Shown here: piece by piece, positions 30,130-36,462 of the stretch
Layout: the number at the start of each line of letters is the position of its first letter
Position numbering within the stretch: the stretch's first letter is position 1
Assembly (NCBI GenBank): GCA_032718475.1
Contig: JAUCBJ010008404.1
Location: 1-39,356, forward strand
Origin: Nemertoderma westbladi
Lineage: Eukaryota; Xenacoelomorpha; Nemertodermatida; Nemertodermatidae
Direction: 5' to 3'
DNA: 39,356 nt
Notes under the pieces: model-generated
Seen by the model: only the letters and a program-made list of their open reading frames with translations
Databases searched by the model: none
Told to the model about the DNA's origin: nothing
Made by a program: the position numbers and the translations under genes

Positions 30130-30612
30130 TTAGATTAGATTACCTAATAAACTTATATCATGCCCAGCCGGAACTTCATATGTTCTTCAGTCTCAGGTCA
30201 GGTCAGGTATTCTAGGTCATTGATCAAGAAAACTTGCCACCTCCATGCAGCCTAAAGGAGGTGCCACCTGTAGCTACATAGACCCTCTTACTAGGGCAAA
30301 TCTGGTCCTGTAACTAGGACCCCCTTCGTTCTGGGATAAGGACGCCCTTGGTCCTGGATTAAGGACCCATATACTTGGCTGCAGGGGTATATGGCCTGAC
30401 CAGGCAGATGGTGATCTACCAATGGCTGGTCAGGAGTAGAGTGTTCTCATGTCCACTCTGAGAGCACTTCACTGCTACCTGCACCTGGCAGCAAGGGTAC
30501 AGGGCATGACCCAGCAGATGAGCTGCAACAGCCAATGGTGGGTCATGTGCGCCAGAGTAGATATGGGTGATGGGCCTCATATCTGACTCCATTACGACAC
30601 CCACCCTGTGGA

Positions 30613-32493
30613 ATGGCAAACCAGGGTGTGGGATTTGCCCCGAGAGCTGACTCGGCAAAAAAGCACCCCCCAACCCCCACTATGGAGTATATTAGCAATG
30701 CGGAGGTCCGACCACTAGAGGCCAGTGGAATTACCGGACACAATCGGCCTCACAGGCGTCAGTTAACTCCTGACCGGCTGCCTGTCTCACCCCCTACTGG
30801 AGAGAGAGCAGCCAACAATTCTTTGAGTCCCTTTCCTGATGACCTTTCTGGCCCAAACCCTGGGTCACCAGGAAGGCCAGATTGTGATGGGGAGAGGGAA
30901 TCTGGAGTTGGAGGCTACTCTCATGTTCCACCCCGACCAACAAAGCCATTGGTGAATCTGAGGCAAGTCACAAGACTAGCCTCAGTAAACACCCTAACAC
31001 TCGGGTCCCCAATGCGACAAGGTGAGCTGACTGCCTTGACAGATAAGCTTTCTCTTAGCGCAGTGGGTGTTCAAGAGCATCGAATGCAGACTGGACAGAC
31101 TGATGAGGTTCTGATTAAGGACATGGGGGGCGGTTGGCGACTCACCCTCGCGTCAGCAGATGATAGTGGCAATGGTGGAATTGGTCTATTGATGAATCCC
31201 ACTGCACATGCAGCATTGGACAAAATAGACCAAATCTCTAACCGCATCATCCGTTGCCACTTCTCATGTTCTGGAAGACTGGCTAAGACGTTTCCTAAGG
31301 TGGTTCTGATTGTGTGCTACTCTCCAACTAGTGTTGCCCCTGTAGAGGAGGTGGAAAATTTCTACCACAATCTACAAGCAGCTACTGATGGAGTGGATCA
31401 GCATGCATTCTTAACATTCCTGGGAGACTTTAATGCAAGTCTGCATCAATCACCTACATCGCCCTGGGTCTATAGCAATAGTGTTAACCGAAATTCTGTC
31501 CATCTTCAGGATTTTATCTCTGGAAATGGATTGTTTTCGGCTGGAACCCAGTTCAAGAAGCGAACTGGAAAACTATGGACTCATAGTGGACCCAGTGGTC
31601 ACAAGTCCCAGATAGACCATATTCTGTTTCATAGGAAATACAGGAGCTCTATACAAGACTGTAATGCATTTACACTTCGACCCTTCTCCAGTGATCACCG
31701 CCTTATTGTGGCCAAGGTAAGACTTAGTCTGCGTGCTAGCAGAACAACGAAATCTGCCTTGCCGCGGCATGACTGGTCCTCTCTGTTGCAACAGCCAAGT
31801 GTGAGATCCAGCTTCACACTACAGCTGAGCAACAGGTATGAGGCTCTTGCCTCTGAGGCGGCAGATCACTGTGAGGGCTATACTGCCTTTACAGAAGCAG
31901 TTAAGTTAGCAGCTGCAGAAACAGTTCCTGTATACCCTCGAAACAGGAAAAGGGCCCCCTGGACTGACAACAAAATTCAGAAGTGCCGAAATGACCTTCA
32001 TAAAGCGCAGAAAGAGTCCCGACTCAAACAGACTACAGTGGCCAAGAATGCAGTTAAAGCTGCATCTAGGTCCCTGAACAGGCAGTACTCTGTTAATCTA
32101 CAGGAGCTAATAAACCAACAGGTTGATGCCATCAATGATGCTGACGACAGCAGGCAATCATCCCAGGCATGGAAATCGATCAATCTGCTTACTGGGCGGA
32201 AAAGCCAACCAACCACCAAGGTTAAGGCTGAATCACCAGCCGATCGCCTCAATGGTTGGAAAGCCCACTTTGAAAAGCTCCTCAATAATGACAGGGTATT
32301 GCCTGATAACTTTATAGAAGTAAAAGTTTCTGAGTCTGTACTCCCAGATATTCCCATTGGCGATATCTCCTTTGCAGAAGTGAAGGCTGCTGCAAAGAGC
32401 ATTAAGACCAATCGTGCCAGTGGAGTAGATGGTGTTCCCCCTGAGGTCTTTAAAATACCTGACTGTTTAAAGCTATCTATCCCATCACAGTAG
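30613..32493 (+). pseudogene. LINE-A copy 3 N-terminus plus intact APE-type endonuclease
   Basis: A 626-codon frame from ATG 30613. Residues 1-115 are Pro/Arg-rich. Residues about 118-370 form the endonuclease: LASVNTLTLGSP, VGVQEHRMQ, IVCYSPTS, FLGDFNAS, KSQIDHILF, SSDHRLIVAKV. All standard catalytic residues are present. Residues 370-590 are a linker with basic and coiled-coil character. RT begins at KSIKTNRASGVDGVPPEVFK, and the frame then ends at a 1-bp deletion (CTATC where copy 2 has CTCATC). It is the best reference for the family. Confidence 0.9.
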
Positions 32494-32570
32494 ACATGTA
32501 CCGAACAACAAGAGTCCCACAAGAAATGAAAACAAATAAGTTGGTGCCAGTTCCCAAGAAGGGCAACCTA

Positions 32571-33278
32571 CAGTACAGTCCACCAGAAAAGCAGATTTCA
32601 TCCAATGTGATCTTATGTGAACACATTTGTTCAAGTCATCTGATTGGCAGGTTATGGCAAGTTATCCTCTAGATCACACAGCAGGAGGCTAACTTGCTGG
32701 GACCGACAAAGGCTTTGTGTGCGGTGCGGCTGTATGTCTGATATCAGGTAGATGAGAGAGCCCCCAGGGCGTAATATTGCGGACATGGGCTGTATTGGTA
32801 GAGATAGAACTACATACAAGACCACATAGAGGTTCATGGAGTGTATGGCAGTGATGGGTATATGGATGGAGGAGCCTATACTACATTGAATAATTAATTT
32901 AGTGCAGGGAGATGTCGCGCCATTAGTCTGACACCGAGAGGGCACAGAGAAACACCAGAAGATGCTTTAACATCACTAACTATAGGCCTGCCTACTAGAC
33001 ACTATTAACCGCACACTATAAAGGTAAACAATATCCTTATCGCATTTCCAGCTGCAGTGAGTGACAGTTAGCGGCAAACTACAGAGAGTTTCCAGGTTAC
33101 TAAGCGTTTCAAAAGTATTCAATTGTATCCTTTGGCGAAAAAATTTTGGTTGTTGCCAATTCAATTATGTTCAATTATGTTCAATTGTCCCGTTCAACAA
33201 CATTACAATACACTGGTACACATTTGATAAAATGTGTTCACAATTGTACAAATCTGCGTTTTCTGGTGGCCTGTACTG
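32571..33278. mobile_element. 708-bp non-autonomous TIR element, TA target duplication
   Basis: Inserted into the RT of LINE-A copy 3, which copy 2 shows uninterrupted. The ends are CAGTACAGTCCACCAGAAAA and, reverse-complemented, CAGTACAGGCCACCAGAAAA. Similarity continues weakly to GCAGATTT and a shared TGTGAACACATTT. TA stands at both sides (32569-32570 and 33279-33280). TA duplication and CAGT ends fit the IS630/Tc1/mariner group. No transposase frame is present, so it would depend on a related autonomous element. Confidence 0.9.
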
Positions 33279-33280
33279 TA

Positions 33281-34620
33281 ACACTCTATGGTTCTTTTCG
33301 GGGAATCTCATTGATCTCGATTGCTGCAAAGCTATACAATAGGATTCTATTAAATCGCATCAGGGATCCCATTGAGAGACTGCTCCGTGGAAATCAGAAT
33401 GGGTTCCGTAAAGGTCGTGGGACCATGGAGCCCATTTTGGCACTTAGAAGGATAATTGAAGAGTTATCAAAAAAGAAAGACAGGCATCTGGCTGTTATCT
33501 TTGTTGACTTCTTCAAGGCCTTTGATTCAGTCTCTCGCTCACGTATGTTCAGCATACTTTCATTATATGGGATTCCTGATGAAATTATTGCAGCAATCAG
33601 ATCAGTATATGATGGTCCGACAACATTTGTGTCTACTGTCGACGGTGACACAGAACCATTTGAAGTGTTATGGGGCGTCCTCCAAGGATACACACTTGCA
33701 CCATTCTTGTTCATTATTGTGGTTGACTATATGTTCTACGCATGTCCTTTGATCATTATAATGATGATGGGGTGATGATAACTCCACCTACTGGCTCCAG
33801 AAGTCGAGGAAATCCTGCCAAGTACCTAACTGATCTAGACTTTGCTGATGACTTAGGAGTACTCTCAGAATCATTAGAGGGAGCCCAACGGCTCCTCAGC
33901 TCATTAGAACATGCTGCTTCTAGTGTTGGTCTTTTTATTAACTCCAGAAAGACCAAAATTCTGACAGTTAACTTTGAAAGTCCTCAGCAAGTCTCTGATC
34001 GGATGAGCATAAGCTCAAAGGATGGTATGCTTGAGCATGTGGACGACTTCTGTTACCTGGGATCATGGATCCGGAAGTCAGGTGAGGACCTTCGAATACG
34101 AAAGGGAAAGGCATGGGCAGCCTTGAATAGGCTATCCAGGATTTGGAAGTCACCGAGAATTAATCGGAAACTTAAGGTCAGATTATTTAGAGCAGCAGTA
34201 GTTCCAGTACTCCTCTACGGGAGTCCATGCTGGGCTCTAACTGCTGAGGACACCAAATCTCTGGATGGCACATTCACAAGAATGCTACGCCGGGTTCATT
34301 GTTTCAAGTACAATGCACACATCTCCAACCAGGCACTATATAACATTGGAGGTGTCTCATTGGTTCCCCCAAGCTTGACACTAGAACAAAATCGCCTCCG
34401 CTTTGCAGGACATTGCTTTCGCCGTGAGGACCAGTCAGTGCATAATCTTGTACTTTGGCAGCCTCATGGAGTGAATAAGCATGGTGGACAGCCCATGACT
34501 TTCTTGAGACGCATCTTAAAGGACACTGGCCTTAAAGATGCGGATGATCTAGCAAATGTCATGGGTGATAGGGAGTTGTGGCGGTGCAATTTTGTTGACA
34601 AGCCGGCACAGCATTCTTAA
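33281..34620 (+). pseudogene. LINE-A copy 3 reverse transcriptase and C-terminal domain
   Basis: After the TIR element the frame resumes with LYGSFRGISLISIAAKLYN and runs to a 2-bp gain near 33730. A second frame (33742-34620, TAA) completes it. Motif A FVDFFKAFDSV keeps its Asp; motif B reads GVLQGYTLAPFLF (Tyr for Asp); motif C FADD is present. Then come FCYLGSWIRKSG, LLYGSPCWALT, RLRFAGHCFRREDQ, HGVNKHGGQP and MGDRELWR. Two frame breaks plus the insertion make it non-functional. Confidence 0.88.
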
Positions 34621-35019
34621 AAATGCAGCTGCAATGCAGCATGCCGATCATAGTAGTAGTAGATCTTAATTTGATAATATTTCCCCATTTTTTTAATGAA
34701 AATTTACAAAAAAACATGGGTTTTTTCAATTTTTCAAAAAATGTTCCTTTTTTTTTACAAAATTGCCAATTATCAGAAATAGAAAACGAAAATACAAAAA
34801 GTGCGTGAAAAATATCATGAAGATAAACATGCTGGTTCGAAAAAATGTGGTATTTTCCGACAGAGTTTTTCTCACTTAGATTTAAAAGTTGTCTTCCAAA
34901 CCAGCTGTAGGCTATCCTCCCTTTTCCCGTACAAGTATCAGATTCCTGAATACATACGGTCGGGTGTTGTGTACCATTATAATTGTGGAAGCTGCGATGC
35001 TTCTTACGTTGGACGTTGG

Positions 35020-35793
35020 ACTAAAAGGTAGAACGATCTATAACGGGCCGGGCTATAACGATCTATAACGGGCTATAACTTCCTATAACAAGCTATAACC
35101 ACCTATAACGATCTATAATCTGAAAATTTACAATAAAAAAACATATTTTAGAATGGATTTATTTTCCTAGTCAGTAATTTAATTACGCAATTTGGTTTTT
35201 TAGTCCATAATGCTTTTCATCTTTGTGGTATCACGGAATCTGTCATTACTGCATTAGTCAGCAAGCCACTACTGTAGACCTACTGCATTATCTGACTATC
35301 AGACAGTGCAGCAGTGGAGAGGTCTCCCATCTCTCTGTCTATCCTCCATCCTGCTATCCGCTGTCAGCTTCTGGTCGATATAGAATACAGGAATATAGTG
35401 AGCAATATAGGCCAATAGAGCATATATAGATCAACTTGAAAGGGATACTGAACTTAGGAGAAACGAAATTGCGACAACTATGGAGAATCGGGAAGCCTGG
35501 AAGGATCTCATTTCCACTGTCCGAGTTCGCTCGACCTAGTAGTAGTAGTATAGGCCAATAAAAAAAACTTACCAGTATCAATTGGGCATAGGCAGATATG
35601 CCTACCCTAATTTTTAACCTGCGGTATTTTTCAGACCACCATTTTAATCCAAAAGTTAAACACACCCAAGGGGCGTTTTTTTAATATAAATTTTCATATT
35701 ATAGCTCGTTATAGGTGGTTATAGCTTGTTTATAGAAAGTTATAGCCCGTTATAGATCGTTATAGCCCGTTATAGATCGTTCTACCTTTTAGT
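35020..35793. mobile_element. 774-bp TIR element with ~120-bp repetitive inverted ends
   Basis: The left end ACTAAAAGGTAGAACGATCT and the reverse complement of the right end are the same for over 25 bases. Similarity of about 90% continues for some 120 bp. Each end is built of tandem ~10-bp CTATAACNNN units (for example CTATAACGGG, CTATAACGAT, CTATAACCAC), giving a foldback-like structure. It splits the Penelope GIY-YIG domain. ACGT stands near both junctions, but the target duplication is not certain. The interior has no transposase and contains a nested LINE-B fragment. Confidence 0.85.
35418..35548 (+). mobile_element. 131-bp 5'-truncated LINE-B insertion with 12-bp TSD
   Basis: Reads YIDQLERDTELRRNEIATT, then MENREAWKDLISTVRVRST and a stop, then TAGTAGTAG. 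TATAGGCCAATA stands on both sides (35406-35417 and 35549-35560), a convincing target-site duplication. It is the same family as 26421-26700 and keeps the Trp that is a stop there. It is nested inside the TIR element. Confidence 0.92.
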
Positions 35794-36077
35794 ACGTACC
35801 CTGTACGCCACCTGGCTAAACGTGTTGAGGAACACACTGGCTTTCTGTACAACTCCAGAAAATTCTCCCGTCCAAAAAATTCTTCTATCTTTGAACACTC
35901 CTCCACCGCCGATCATCCCACGTTAAAAGAAAATTTCAGCATCTTATCAACATCCCGTAACCTGCGCGAACTTCTCATTAAAGAGACTTTATTCATTAGG
36001 AAACTTCGCCCCACTCTAAATGACCAAACCACTTCCACTTTCCTTTCCCTACTGTAGTTCCTTGATATATCCACCCG

Positions 36078-36095
36078 CCCCCCCCCCCCCCCCCC
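36078..36095. repeat. poly-C tract (18 C)
   Basis: C run between the Penelope stop codon and the start of the long plus-strand frame, followed by further C-rich sequence to 36115. Confidence 0.95.
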
Positions 36096-36189
36096 TCCCC
36101 CCACCCCTACCCCACGTACTGCCTTATTCGTGTACCGGTAGGTCCTGACTTTCTTACTGGACTGTCTTATACTATCCGCCCTGTCGCCG

Positions 36190-36342
36190 ACGTCGGGTTT
36201 AGCAACGACGACGTCCACGATCGATATACCCTTGGTCTCAACGTCGGGTTTGAAAACAACGACGTCCACGATCGATAAATTCGCGGTCTTATCATCCACG
36301 ATCGATAAATCCGGGGTTTCGACATTGGGTTTAACAGCAAAG
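36190..36342 (+). repeat. 51-bp (17-codon) coding-phase repeats just upstream of the first ATG
   Basis: ACGTCGGGTTT(A/G) followed by AACGACGTCCACGATCGATA recurs at 36190 and 36241. Partial copies (TCCACGATCGATAAAT at 36295, ACATTGGGTTTAAC at 36322) follow. In the frame of the downstream gene they read TSGLATTTSTID, TSGLKTTTSTIDK, STIDKSG and TLGLTAKP, and no stop interrupts them from 36142 on. Confidence 0.85.
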
Positions 36343-36462
36343 CCAATCATATCAAGAACTCCCCTAAGCCTAGCATCTCTGGTCCAGGTAGGCCCGGGCA
36401 TCCATACAGCCTGTGACCTGGACCAAGGGTGCTTGGCGAGCGGAGTCATCGGGTCGCCAACT

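Larger units (their letters stand above)
30214..34662 (+). mobile_element. RTE-like LINE-A, copy 3, the best preserved
   Basis: Begins AGGTCATTGATCAAGAAAAC and ends ATGCCGATCATAGTAGTAGT plus AG. The 5' UTR (30214-30612) contains short hairpins such as GGTCCTGTAACTAGGACC. One long frame (30613-32493) covers the N-terminus and full endonuclease. A 1-bp deletion near 32472, a 708-bp TIR element at 32571-33278 and a 2-bp gain near 33730 break the RT part. No TSD was found. Confidence 0.92.
34801..36057 (+). pseudogene. Penelope-like element, linker and GIY-YIG endonuclease domain, split by an insertion
   Basis: The first part (34801-35019) reads FSHLDLKVVFQTSCRLSSLF, then IRSGVVYHYNC..C and SYVGR, the start of the GIY-YIG fold as found after the RT of Penelope-like elements. 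The second part (35794-36057) continues with RHLAKRVEEHTG, then SSIFEHSSTADH and LLIKETLFIRKLRP (catalytic Glu in KET), and ends at TAG 36055-36057. The domain is complete once the insertion 35020-35793 is disregarded. The RT that should precede it is absent: LINE-A copy 3 ends 140 bases upstream. In such elements this domain nicks the target DNA. Confidence 0.82.

Noticed and set aside
14972-34680. Target-site duplications for LINE-A copies 2 and 3
   Set aside because: I compared flanks at both ends (14960-14985 with 18715-18740, and 30195-30215 with 34655-34680) and found no convincing direct repeat; the insertions may be old or the ends rearranged.
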